The position numbers and the translations under genes were made by a program. From positions 27,117,727 to 27,181,726 of the forward strand of contig CM043703.1 of assembly GCA_023935145.1 (NCBI GenBank): a DNA stretch of 64,000 bases, given 5' to 3'. The stretch is from Bretschneidera sinensis. Its lineage: Eukaryota; Streptophyta; Magnoliopsida; Brassicales; Akaniaceae. Positions 1 to 10,602 of the stretch are shown piece after piece; within the stretch, counting starts at the first letter, position 1; every line of letters begins with the position of its first letter. Under the pieces are notes generated by a model. It saw only the letters and a program-made list of their open reading frames with translations, did not search any database and was not told the origin of the DNA.

Positions 1-195
1 TTATGTTAATACATAACTGAGGCGTGACGTCTATCCTGGTCAAACGGGATATCTGTATATTTTGAAACTATGGGTCCTTATCTGTAGATTAGGCCAGATT
101 ATAAGTGGCAAAATGTAATTTTCCTAAAAAAATATTATGAAGAACGATAGGATCCACTGCAACATCTAATAAAATGCCTTAGGAAAATATTTAAT

Positions 196-1196
196 GTTAC
201 TTACATTTTTTATCCCCTAAGTTTGGGACAGATAATAATTTAGTCCTCGATGTTCTATATTTTTCAATTAAATCCTAAAAGTTTAAATGTATCAATGTAG
301 TCCTCTTTACTAATTTTGTAAAAAAATAACAAAAAATTCAATAATTATTTATTTAACGAAACTAATAATTTAATTAAAAGATAAAAAACTCTTCCCTCTC
401 CTCCATCCTCTATACTCACTTCCTCCTACTTTTGTTTCTCTCTTGCAGTAGATCATACGTGATAAGAGAGTGGCTTCATGAAGCGCGCACCATGATGTGG
501 CCTCGTCTGCCGTGGTGCATATTGTGACCATGTCTAACAGCGCGTGCAGATCGTAGCTTCGTCTCTTAGGGCAGATCGTGACCCATCGCAGTGAAGGGTT
601 GTGTCCACCAGCCCAAATATAGCCTTAAGTTGTGAAAGAGGAGAAAGAAGGAAAAGGGAAGGGAGGAGAAAGAGATCATCACGAGTTTGTAGAGAGAAGA
701 GATTTTTTTAGAACTTTATCAAGAAACACATGCACACACACAAGGAAGGGAAAAAGAGATAGTTACATAAAAGACTGAAACACACACCAACTATAAAAAA
801 ATACCCAACTTTTACGGCGGTAGAATAATGCTTATATGTAACTCTCCTTGATAACATTTTTTTGAGTGGGATTGATCATTTTTTCCAGGAGCTTTTTTGT
901 TCCTTTTTATTTTTTTGAGGATTTAATCCAGAAACATATGCAAAGTAGGAAGAGAAATTAGGGTTATGGAATTTTTATTTTATTTTAATGTATTCTATTA
1001 TTATATTAATAGTAATGTTTTAATTAAATAAATAGTTACAAAAATAAATTTTCACTTTGTTCGTTTGACCGAGTTAGTAAGCAATTCGACATCGAATCAG
1101 TTTGAAAAGTTGCAGGATTTAATTTCAAAAATTAAAAAAATTGAGGATTAAATTATTATCTATGCTTAAGTTTAATGACTAAAGTGTAAATAACCC
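196..1196. mobile_element. Non-autonomous Mutator-like element, copy in unit 1
   Basis: The first 90 or so bases (gttacttacattttttatcc onward, including ataataatttagtcc and aattaaatcc) recur in inverted order at the right end (aggattaaattattatc ... agtgtaaataaccc). The element is about 1.0 kb and flanked by aatatttaat at 186-195 and aataattaat at 1197-1206, a 10 bp target duplication with one mismatch. Long terminal inverted repeats with a 9-11 bp duplication are the hallmark of Mutator-like elements. There is no transposase reading frame inside. Copy 2 carries the same element with a perfect duplication, so insertion predates the split of copies 1 and 2. Confidence 0.7.
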
Positions 1197-1289
1197 AATA
1201 ATTAATATTTTGTTAAAAAGATAAGTAATTATACGAAAAAAAATATTGTAACACTGCATAAGGAATTAAAAGTTGTTAATTATGGTCGC

Positions 1290-1700
1290 ATCTAGGATGC
1301 CTTTGCAAAACAAAATTGCCTTATGTGGTGGAAATATACTTTCGGAGGTAAATTTCATTCTTATGATGACGAACACTTACTTTTAGTGGTATTTTTTATA
1401 TTTTAACCACCAATATTATTATTTTTACAACCAGAAGTATAAATTTAGCCTCAAAAGTATAAGTTTTATCAGGTATACTCCACCGTTAAGGTGGGATCTA
1501 GATTACCTTCCCAAACAATAAAAAAGAGATAATTGCTTTAAGTGGGTAAAATAAACTTTTGGTGATAAATTCATATTTTTTATGTTAAAACACAAACATT
1601 ATCTGTGGTAAAACTGCTTTTCTTATCATCAATATTTTTATTTTTATCGCAGAAGTATAAATTAACCATAAAATACATGTTTTGCCACAAAATGTGTAAG
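1290..1700. repeat. Paired imperfect hairpins, unit 1
   Basis: Two related stem-loop modules in tandem, more easily seen in copy 2 at 21037-21440. Each has a left arm like actttcgGTGGTAAATT and a right arm like TTACCACCagaaagta, separated by 75-80 bp of AT-rich loop. They may be a decayed foldback or MITE dimer. I cannot see a target duplication, so the element class is unknown. Confidence 0.4.
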
Positions 1701-2921
1701 TAAGACAAATTACCTTTTTTTTTCAAAGCACCATAGACTCAAACATTAATCATTGATCCAAACTATAGTCTTTGTCCTAAATTTATGTACATAAGATATT
1801 AAAACTCATTTCGATTTCTTTTTCCCCAAACAGCTATTTAATGAAACTAAATATTTAATGACAATGAGCAAATCATGAGAACTTTTTTCATGTGAATTTG
1901 TATCCTTTATGGTTGTGATTGTCTTTGTACTGTTCATGGTGAAATGGTGTAACCTTAAAACATGAAATCTATGATTAAGATTGGACAATTTTCACGACAT
2001 CTAAAAAATTTAGATTATGAAAAGTAAAAACAAAGGCGTTATAATGACTGCTAGTCCTGCCTCATTGGAACGTATTGATGCATGAACTGTCGTACAACAA
2101 CAATTGGCCATCAAATTTTGTAGATTCCCTTAACACTAAAAATCTATCCTTGTGGTGCTGCTATTTTTTTATGACCGTAATCGAAAATTAGTAGATTTAA
2201 AGTAGGCCCCCCTCCAATCACATGTGCGTCATGTGAGTATGGTAAGTCCGATGGAAGGCAACAAATCCAATGCCAAATGTATATCTCATCGAGCATTTTT
2301 CAACGGTATAGATTTTGTACTTTTTCGACCACCAGTTGGCCAGATATTGCAATATGTCTTCAGAGGATAAAAAATTTAGTCCATAACCAGATATCATTTT
2401 GTTTGCTTTAGGGACATTTCAAACATTAAGGCTAGTTTTGTGAGACCTGAGAACTTTCATACACATACGCGCATATAATAAGAATAAGTACGGGAATTAT
2501 AGGAAAATTATTCTCCCACTTCTTCATGAAAGTAGGCTATCCCTCTGCCATTTTTTTCTTCACCATTTCGCTCAAAACTACCCAGCCTTACTTCACATGG
2601 CGACTAATTTGGAAAATGGTTTTGAAAACATTTATATTAAGGAGCCTCTCAATCTTTTAACAAATGTAAATGAATACTACTAAAAAGACAGATAGAATTA
2701 GGCACCAACTGATAAAAGGCTATCTGGTAGTGGTTCAAGATGAAGCAGATGAAAAGGTGAAGAGGGAGCAAAAGACCAGACTTAAACGAGTGCGGGTACA
2801 TGCATAGCTGGTAAGAACCAACCTCTTGAGGGCCATCGCAGGCACACTCTCCTACCCTGACCATCATAAGTGAATACTCAACTAGGATTCTATATTTTTC
2901 CTTAAGGCTTGTAAAATCTTC
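1701..2921. other. Unit 1 spacer with a copy-specific patch
   Basis: Non-coding AT-rich unit sequence. Bases 1790-2500 align with copies 2, 3 and 4. Bases 2505-2868 (from about ataggaaaattattctcccac to the start of gtgaatactcaac) have no counterpart in the other copies, which instead read through a stretch with tacttgcataagt and a gataaagatc motif. The patch holds a 72-codon open frame on the minus strand without recognisable similarity. I do not call it a gene. Confidence 0.6.
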
Positions 2922-3116
2922 CTATCCTAATTCGTTTCGCTCATCCTCAACATTAAAAGAAATATCCCTTGCCTCTAAGGCTAGACCATCTTTTAAATCT
3001 TTCAATGTGCACTCATCCACAGAGGAAGGAGTGGTGGTTTCTTCCTTAACCACCACCTCAAGATCCAAACTAAGTTTCTCTATATGAGACTAGACCATAG
3101 AGCTACTCACCTCGAC
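2922..3116 (-). pseudogene. Relict acidic reading frame, unit 1 copy
   Basis: The minus strand reads an acidic frame ending in a TAG at 2922-2924. It contains DECTLKDLKDGLALEARD and FNVEDE, about 60 residues, and is the counterpart of the longer uninterrupted frame in copy 3 (29041-29229). Here one in-frame TAG lies in the N-terminal part (after SSSMV). There is no ATG at the 5' end in any copy, so it looks like an internal exon or domain fragment. I do not recognise the family. Confidence 0.4.
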
Positions 3117-3626
3117 CACCGTGGAACTAAATGGACTACTGCTATATTAAAATAACCAAATAATGCTATTGAATAGCCAATTTAATTGCATGTGAGAAAT
3201 TTAAACTTTCTAATAGTATTGTGAGCTAAAATATGGTTATATTATAGGCTTATGTACGAGTATGGGTAATGAGATAGTATTGGTTTACATTGTAATTAAA
3301 TTATCATTGTGTAACTTGTATATAGCATCGTTTCAATAAAAAAAAAACTTTTTGTACATACGAGATTGAAACTCATTTCTATTCATTTTTTTATCTGTTC
3401 ATTTTGTGTTCATGAGATAAAGTTAATAGAACTAATTATTTGCTGACATTGAGAAAATAGTGAAAGCCTTTTCATGTGCATTTTATTCATTAATGGGATT
3501 ATCTTGGTGTTGTTCATGGTAAGATGGTGGCCTCGAGCAACAAGTTTTTCTAGATTCTCTTGACTCTAAAAATCCGAAATGGTGGCGGTTTTATTTTTCG
3601 ATAATCGTCATCGAAAAATAGTAGAT
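3117..3626. other. Unit 1 spacer up to the copia insertion site
   Basis: AT-rich unit sequence matching 22335-22966, 29245-29875 and 60475-61066. I see no gene. Copy 1 lacks about 110 bp (near 3530) present in copy 2 at 22750-22875, between the words gatggtgg and ctcgagca. The last five bases, tagat (3622-3626), are the left target duplication of element 1. Confidence 0.7.
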
Positions 3627-4506
3627 TGTTGGTATTTGTCTAAGGTTTAAACAAGGTTTGAAAAGGTTCAGCATCAGGCCTTGGCGCCGCGGCTCAAGGT
3701 GTGCGCTCCTCGGCCTCTAGGAAGTCTAGAAGATGGGAGAGTAGCTATGTGCCGTGGCCCACAGTGTGCGTGCCACGGCTCAGCCGCCCCAGGCCGCGGC
3801 CTCCAGCATGACAAGAAACCTCCCACTTCTTCAGGCCGCAACATGCCCTGTTCTAGGCCGTGGCTTGAAGGCACACTTGATCCTTTTGTTTCAGCATTTC
3901 AAATGATGCGTGAGGCATGATCAAAACGCACAGGATTACTTAGAATTGATGAAGGGCTTTGGTTGATTGGTCCTCAAGATCTAAGGGTGGATATTGACAT
4001 TCAAGATTGGTCAAGAAGTTGGTGCACTATATAAAGGGTCAACTAGCTTCAAGGAAACATAGAACAACAACACAAGTGGCATACACAAGATCATCATACA
4101 AGAGAATTCAAGTGCAAGTGTGAGAGTGCAAAGACACAAAAACAAAGGAGAGGCACTAGAGTAGATCTCAAAGAGAGGCCGGTTGTTTAGACAGAGAGTA
4201 GTATAGATTGGATTCAAGGGCTGTGTAATAGTTCCTTATCACTTTTTGTTTTCTCTTCTTTTGTTCTTCAAGAACTTGAGATTCTCGAAGAAGAGTTGAT
4301 GTATCTGTAAAGAACCATTGATTTAGTGTAGAGAGTTCGGAGGAACTCACAGGGATGTAGGCTATTGACCAACCTAGATAACAATTGCTAGTGTTCTTTC
4401 TTTGATTGATTTTGATTCCTGTTTTGTTTCGATTGTATTACAAGTCGTTCTAGATTTGGGTGTTTGGAAGATCACCACCTGGGCATCTTGAAGTGGTTTC
4501 CCAATA
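3627..4506 (+). repeat. Element 1, 5' LTR
   Basis: 880 bp from tgttggtatttgtc to tttcccaata. It aligns throughout with the 3' LTR, which has about 24 more bases near 8510. A GC-rich block with several gccgcggc-like words lies at 3680-3870, out of character with the AT-rich surroundings. A TATA box sits at 4028-4035, placing the transcription start near 4060. The terminal CA has become TA. Confidence 0.92.
4028..4035 (+). promoter_or_regulatory. TATA box in the element 1 5' LTR
   Basis: The word tatataaa lies about 400 bp into the LTR, the usual U3 position for the RNA polymerase II promoter. The same word is kept in the related LTR fragment at 37889-37896, while the 3' LTR reads tatatagag near 8786, a damaged version. 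Confidence 0.6.
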
Positions 4507-4507
4507 G

Positions 4508-4519
4508 TGGTATAAGAGC
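4508..4519 (+). other. Primer-binding site of element 1
   Basis: tggtataagagc begins two bases after the 5' LTR and matches 11 of 12 bases of the plant initiator-Met tRNA complement tggtatcagagc. The perfect word follows at 4540-4551, and ggtatcagagc again at 4585-4595. Confidence 0.75.
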
Positions 4520-4783
4520 TTGAGGAGATACCACAACAGTGGTATCAGAGCTTTGGACGGCTGGTACCCGGAGCAAGAACATGAGGTATCAGAGCAAGAC
4601 TCCAAGAATCAAAGATTAACTTCTTGGGTGATTCAAGAATGGAGTAAAGATCAAGATCTGATCGTGTTCTTAAGGGTGATTCAAGAACGGTATTGAGATC
4701 AATCTCTGATTGTGTTCTTGAGGTTTAGAAAAAGTTGGATAGCAATTGTGGGTGCTGTATAAATCTGAGATTTTCTCTGTAAG

Positions 4784-5580
4784 ATGGCTTCAAATTTCAT
4801 TGTTGAGAAGTTTGATGGAAAGGAAGACTTTGCCCTTTGAAAGTGGAAGATCAAGGCGGTTCTTATGCAACAAAAGGTGGACTTGGCTATTGGAGAAGAT
4901 GATGCTTTTCTAGTAAGTATCACGGAGGTCCAGTGGATTGAGATGAAGAAGATGGCATACAACACCATCTTCCTGCACATGTCGGATAGTGTGACAAGGG
5001 AGTGCAGAGACTCGGAAGATCCAACTGTCATATGGAAGAAACTAGATGAGTTGTTTCTTACCAAAACTCTCCCTAATAAGATTTATCTTCTTAAAAGAAT
5101 CTTTACTTTTAAAATGGATCCTAATAAAGAGTTGCAAGATAATCTTGATGCCAAGATGAGGAAAGTATCAAGTGGAGAAGGGCTGTTCGTTAGAGGAAGG
5201 CCAGCAACTCGGTATTGCAGTAACATACATGGCTACTATTGGGACAGAGGTAAAGGAGAAAGCCATGGGATAGTGCATAATAATATACATGGCTACTACC
5301 GGGACAAACCATAAGATAGAGGACAAAGCCATGGGAGAGCGCACAGTAACATACATGGCTACTACTGAGATAGAGGTAGAGGAGAAACCCATGGGAGAGA
5401 GACTCCAAACCAAGATTTGGAGGGAAGAGATGCTTCTACTGCCATAAGGAGGGTCATTTCAAGAAATATTGTAAGAAGATGATGAGAGAGGAAGAAGCCA
5501 TACCAACAATGGAGAGTCTTTGGTTGCCAAAGAAGAAGAGCAAGATGATGTTCTTGTTGTGTGCTCAAATGTGAGCAGGA
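4784..5580 (+). pseudogene. gag: Element 1 gag (pseudogene)
   Basis: Capsid-nucleocapsid precursor of a copia element; in an active element it packages the RNA. The ATG is at 4784 and a TGA replaces an expected Trp codon at 4838-4840 (codon 19). The frame then reads on to 5314 with typical copia gag text (for example TLPNKIYLLKRIFTFKMDPN). Between 5219 and 5404 a triplicated segment shifts the frame. The CCHC zinc knuckle lies in a second frame at 5431-5472 (C-FY-C-HKEG-H-FKKY-C), intact in its metal ligands. Family gag normally has no such triplicated linker. Broken by one stop and at least two frame changes. Confidence 0.85.
5219..5404 (+). repeat. Triplicated 60-66 bp repeat inside gag
   Basis: The word taacatacatggctac, or one variant of it, starts at 5221, 5281 and 5347, followed each time by a gaca or gata, gaggtaaaggagaaa-like stretch and ccatggga. 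Spacings are 60 and 66 bp. Where open, it encodes a repeated NIHGYY segment just before the zinc knuckle. The 6 bp length difference keeps the frame, but other changes break it. Confidence 0.8.
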
Positions 5581-8230
5581 GGCAAGGTAGTGAGAAATAG
5601 ATCTTGGATTCTGAGTGCACTTATCACATGTGCTCTCACCGAAATTGGTTCAAGAATTTCAAGGAAACCAATGATGGAAAGGTTTTCTTGGGGAATGATA
5701 CTTCTTGCCAAGTGAGGGGGATAGGAGACATCCAGTTGAGGATGTTTGATGGAGTCATAAGGTTGCTGCGGAATGTGAGGTATCTTCCGGATTTGAGAAG
5801 AAACTTGATCTCATTGGGGCAGCTGGATTCCATGGGATACACATACAAAGCAGATGGAGGAAAGATCAAGGTAACCAAGGGATCTTTGATAGTGATCAAA
5901 GCAGCAATAAAAGATGGTGTCTATGAGATAAATGGAGAGACAGAAATCAAGGATCAAGCAGCAAGGTTGATGGCTGAGATGGATAGGGCAGCCCTTTGGC
6001 ACACTCGCTTCAAACATATGAGCGAAAAGGGCCTACAAGTTCTCAGCAAGCATGGTCTACTTGGTGGTGACAAAGTAGAGAAACTTGATTTTTGCTAGTG
6101 TTGCGTTCTTGGGAAGCAACACCGGGTCAACTTCAACACCAGAGTGCATAAGTCTAAGGACATTCTTGACTACATTCATTTGGACCTTTGGGGACCAGCA
6201 AGAACACTAACACAAGGAGGTAATTTTTACTTTCTGTCTTTAATTGACGATTATTCAAAAAAGGTTTGAGTTTATTTGCTTAAAAATAAATCAGATGCTT
6301 TGAATAAATTTGTGGTGTGGAAAAAGTTGTTGGAGACTTAAACGGGTAGGGTAGTTAAGGCTTTACGAACGGACAATGACTTAGAATTTTGCAATAAATA
6401 TTTTGATAAATTCTGTGAATTAAATGGCATTCTAAGACATAGAACGGTTGTAAAAACACCTCAGCAAAATGGAGTTGTTGAGAGGATGAATAGGACCCTT
6501 ATGGAAAAGGTTAGGTGCATGTTAATTGGGTCCAGTTTACCAAAATATTTTGGGGGGGGGAAGCTGTGTCTACTGCTGCATATTTGGTTAATCGATCACC
6601 GTCTAGAGCTTTAGAGGTCAAGACTCCCAAGAAGATGTGGAGTGGAAAACCTCCTGAGTTGGACAACCTTATAACTTTTGGGTGTGCTGTGTTTGCACAT
6701 CAAAAGGATGATAAGCTTAGCCCAAGGTCTAAAAAATGTATGTTTCTAGGATATGGGGAAAGGGCTAAGGGGTATAAGTTGTGGTCCTTAGAGCAAAAAG
6801 GATTTAAACTTATAATAAGTAGGGATGTCATTTTTAATGAGCATTTATTTCCCTATTTGGAGAAAACTAACCCTGCAAGGGATAGTAGGCAAACCAGTTC
6901 GGTATTTGTGGAGCATAGCATAAAGGAAAATTCAGTTCAGGTAGAGCAAGGAAGGAAAGAGGGTTCGGACTAGGTAGAGCCCATTGATGAATGCCAAGCT
7001 TAGGACACTCAAGAGGAGGCTGAACTAGAAGAGGATGATGCAGCAGGTCAGAATGACTATAAGCTCACAAGGGACCGGGAAAGAAGGTTGGTTAGACCAC
7101 CTTTGAGATATAGTTTTGCGGCTGCGGATGCAGCAGCTCCTTGGACAAAAGGAGGGATAAGTGAACAAGAGACTTACATTGATGCCATGGGATGTAAGGA
7201 TTCGTCAAGGAGGAAGCTAGCTATGGAGGAAGAAATGGATTCTTTCAGGAAGAACAACTCTTGGGAATTGGTGCACATTCCAGGAAAACAGAGAGTTGTG
7301 GATTGTAAGTGCACTTACAAGATCAAATAAGGGAACCCTCCAGGGGACAAAGTCCGGGACAAGGCTACGCTTGTGATGAAAGGGTTCACGCAAAGAGACG
7401 GCATAGATTTCACGGAATATTTCTCACCGGTTCAGAAGGTGGAGGAAATGGTGAGTATCCTCATCTATGCTGATGATATGCTGTGGGTTGATAATAGCAG
7501 GGAGAGGATGGAAAGGTTGACATCTTAACTCAGTGAGGAGTTCGAGAGGAAGGATCTTGGCCTTGCAAAAAAGATCCTTGGGATGAGAAGAATTCGGGAA
7601 AGGGAGAGAAACGAGTTGAAGGTTTCTTGGTCTTCCTACATAGAAAAGGTGTTGTATGAGTTTTCTATGGAAGATGGTAAACCAGTGAAGATTCCCCTTG
7701 CTAGTCATTTCAAGTTCTCCATCGAATAATGTCTTAGAATGGATGAGGAGAAGAAGGAAATGGAAAAGGTCCCTTACTCTAGTGCGGTTGGATCAGTCAT
7801 GTCCATGATGATAAGTACTAGACCTGACATTTCTCAGGCAATTAGAGTTCTCAGTAGATTTGTGAGTAATCCTGGAAAGGAGCTTTGGCTTGGGATGAAG
7901 TGGTTACTAAGGTACGTGCAGGCTCGGTTACAGCCAATGGTAGCACTCTCAACAACCGGGGCAGAGTACATAGTGGCAACGGAAGCCATTAAAGAGGCTA
8001 TGTGGTGCAAAGGGTTGTTGGAAGAGTTAAAGGTACTAAAAGAGCAGGTGGTGCTGTATTCGGATAGCCAAAGTGCGTTGCACTAGTGTAAGAATCCGGT
8101 GTTCCATGAAAGACAAAGCATATGGATGTTCGATACCATTTCACTAGGAAAAATGTTACGAAAGGATGCATTCATGTGGACAAGGTTGCCACGGAGAAAA
8201 TCCTGCAGATTTAGGTACTAAAGTTCTACC
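5581..8230 (+). pseudogene. pol: Element 1 pol (protease, integrase, reverse transcriptase, RNase H), broken
   Basis: Order is protease, integrase, reverse transcriptase, RNase H. The protease motif reads D-S-E at 5607-5615 instead of D-S-G and is preceded by an in-frame TAG. Integrase D, D, E residues are kept at 6183, 6372 and 6480 in one frame, but TGA and TAA stops lie between. A nine-G run at 6552-6560 shifts the frame into the integrase C-terminus (6515-6973). The reverse transcriptase jumps from FSPVQK (about 7434) directly to the Y-A-D-D motif at 7466-7477, losing about 130 residues usual in the family, including the first catalytic Asp region. RNase H jumps from LLRYV to RLQPMVALST near 7920, losing about 65 residues. 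Not functional. Confidence 0.9.
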
Positions 8231-8350
8231 TCTAAGTAAGTTCAATCATTGCCTTGGACTTCTTAGGATTGGAGTCGGTTGATATGGTGACTCCAGTTGA
8301 GTTTGGATCCTGAGTTCTCTGCACAATAGGTTCGGGTTTAATCGCTCAGA

Positions 8351-8363
8351 CAAAGGTAGAGAT
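8351..8363 (+). other. Polypurine tract of element 1
   Basis: caaaggtagagat lies immediately before the 3' LTR at 8364, the expected plus-strand primer site. Confidence 0.75.
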
Positions 8364-9268
8364 TGTTGGTATTTGTCTAAGGTTTAAACAAGGTTTGAAA
8401 AGGTTCAGCATCAGGCCTTGGCGCCGCGGCTCAAGGTGTGTGCGCCTCGGCCTCAAAGAGGTCCAGAAGATGGAAGAGTAGCTGTGCGCTGCGGCCCAAG
8501 GTGTGCGCGCCATGGCCTGGCCCTATGCGCTATGGCTCAGCCACCCTAGGCCGTGACCTCTAGCATGATAGGAAACCTCCCCCCTCTTTAGGCCGCGACA
8601 TGCCCTGTTCTAGGCCATGGCTTGAAGGCACACCTGATCCTTTTTGTTTCAGCATTTCAAATGATGCGTGAGGCATGATCAAAATGCACAGGATTACTTA
8701 GAATTGATGAAGGGCTATGGTTGATTGGTCCTCAAGATCTAAGGGTGGATATTGACCTTCAAGATTGGTCAAGAAGTTTGGGCACTATATAGAGGGTCAC
8801 CTAGCTTCAAAGAGACATAGAACAACAACACAAGTGGCATACACAAGATCATCATACAAGTGAATTCAAGTGCAAGTGTGAGAGTGCAAAGACACAACAA
8901 CACAGGTAAGGCACTAGAATAGATCTCAAAGAGAGGCTAGTTGTTTAGAGAGAGAGAGAGTAGTATAGATTGGATTCAAGGGCTTTGTAATAGTTCCTTA
9001 TCACTTTCTGTTTTCTCTTCTTTCGTTCTTCAAGAACTTGAGATTCTTGAAGAAGAGTTTTTGTATCTATAAAGAACCATTGATTTAGTGCAGAGAGTTC
9101 GGAGGTACTAATGGGGACGTAGGCTATTACTGAACCTCGATAACAATTGCTGGTGTTCTTTCTTTGATTGGTTTTGATTCTTGTTTTGTTTCGGTTGTAT
9201 TACAAGTCGTTCTAGACTTGGGTGTTTGGAAGATCACCACCTGGGCATCTTGAGGTGGTTTCCCAACA
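8364..9268 (+). repeat. Element 1, 3' LTR
   Basis: 905 bp from tgttggtatttgtc to tttcccaaca. It keeps the terminal CA. It carries about 24 bp more than the 5' LTR in the GC-rich block near 8510 and many substitutions, so the element is not recent. Confidence 0.92.
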
Positions 9269-10496
9269 TAGCTAGATATAAAGTTCGGCCCCTTCAATCA
9301 CACAGACAGCATGTATGTCAAGTGGAAGATGATGAACTTACTGCCAGAATGTATATCTCATCGAGCTCTTTCAAACGATATCAATATTGAATTTTTCTAA
9401 ACACCAATTAACCTGATATTGTTCAAAATCTTCTGAAGATGAAAAATTAAGTCAAATATTTATTCAGTTGCATAAGGGACATTTGAAACCAAGAAGTTAA
9501 GCATCTAAATTAGTGCAAAACGCAAGGGAGATGAGTGGAACTTGCGCCACTTAGCTATTCTACGGGTAGAACAACAACTGAGCTCTGGCGCTTCTTATGA
9601 AATCACTTTTCTTCAATTTTATTTATTCAATTAAATTGAGTAATATAACAGCTAACTTAGAATTTTTAATACCATACAACAATATATAAAACTAGAAAAA
9701 TCATCTATATTCCATTTAATAATTATATATATTTCTAATACAAAATATATAAATATAAATACGCTTTCGAGACACTCGATCTTAACATTTTATGAAATTT
9801 AACACTCTCGTGCTCCCCCTCCCGCTCTCTCTCGAGCTCAACGATCTTGTATCCTAGATTTCAATCCCATCATTACTTCCATTACTTAATTAATACTCCT
9901 ATTTAATTTACACAAAACCATGAGGAAGTAACTTGAATAAAACTAAATTTCAAGGAGGTATAGTGAACAGTATTCCAAACCAGAAGAGGGTAAATTTAAA
10001 TTAATTCTGTAAAATATGTACAATGTTGCACTGTGGATTTTTGCACTCTAAACTGCCACCTTTTCTTTTAACAACAATTAAATAAATGAAAATTAAGATA
10101 AATTTTTCTAAAAAAAATCAATTAAGTTTAGTTGAAATGGCATATACACGAACGCATTTTGAAAAATCTTTAATTCTTGTCATCTAGAATTTGTTAGTCC
10201 GGCTTAAAAAAAGTAATATTGTCATTATCAAATCTGACGTCAGTGTATACGTACAAAATATACTAGGTAAAGACAGAAATGCTCATATTTAAATTGTAAC
10301 ATGTATAACAATCTTTTGAGTATAAATATCACCTCTAAAACAATTTTTATCGTTAACCCGACCCTCCAACCCGTTTTATTCAATAAGGTTTTTCCACCAA
10401 CACGATTCTACCATTGATATAACAATAGTAAACCTCAAATGTAAGTATCTTCAACAAATTTTTTTGAGCTGGCCTGTGTTTGAAGTCTCACATGTA
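9269..10496. other. Unit 1 spacer before the MITE
   Basis: AT-rich unit sequence aligned with 22967-24162 (copy 2) and 29876-31097 (copy 3). I see no gene. It begins with the right target duplication tagct. A pyrimidine-rich stretch near 9800-9835 (gctccccctcccgctctctctc) is the position at which copy 3 has a hexanucleotide expansion. Confidence 0.75.
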
Positions 10497-10602
10497 GGCG
10501 TTGTTTGGCACATGCTTTAAGTTCAACTTAAAGCAAAAAAATTACCCTTGTTAAGCCTTTTTTTCGCTTTAAGTTATATTTAAACTTTTACCAAACAACG
10601 CC
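10497..10602. mobile_element. Tourist-like MITE, copy in unit 1
   Basis: A palindromic element of 106 bp. The left end ggcgttgtttgg and right end ccaaacaacgcc are perfect inverted repeats of 12 bp, and the inner arms (gctttaagtt ... aacttaaagc type) also pair. Flanks are gta on both sides (10494-10496, 10603-10605), a 3 bp duplication. Short size, palindromy, the ggc..tgtttgg terminus and 3 bp duplication fit PIF/Harbinger-derived Tourist MITEs, although the usual target is TAA or TTA. Confidence 0.75.

Larger units (their letters stand above)
3627..9268 (+). mobile_element. Element 1: Ty1/copia LTR retrotransposon, Tork/Tnt1-like, degenerate
   Basis: A complete LTR-to-LTR element of 5642 bp: LTR 3627-4506, primer site 4508, gag, pol, polypurine tract, LTR 8364-9268. 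Ends are TG and CA (CA mutated to TA in the left LTR). Flanks are tagat (3622-3626) and tagct (9269-9273), a 5 bp duplication with one mismatch; the empty site tagct is kept in copies 2 and 3. Protease, integrase, then reverse transcriptase order defines copia. Sequence motifs and the caaaggtagagat tract resemble the Tork/Tnt1 group (inference). Gag and pol carry stops, frameshifts and two large deletions, so it is non-autonomous. The family also gave the LTRs at 37529-38385 and 40438-41385. Confidence 0.93.

Noticed and set aside
2649..2867. 72-codon minus-strand frame in the copy 1 patch
   Set aside because: No counterpart in other copies and no recognisable motif; too short to support alone.
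3674..3920. Open frames of 66-79 codons on both strands in the GC-rich LTR block, and similar ones at 37512-37757
   Set aside because: They lie in LTR sequence, are open because GC-rich DNA has few stop codons, and are not conserved between LTR copies.
5219..5404. CRISPR-like array
   Set aside because: Repeats are directly adjacent without unique spacers and lie in a retrotransposon gag in plant DNA.
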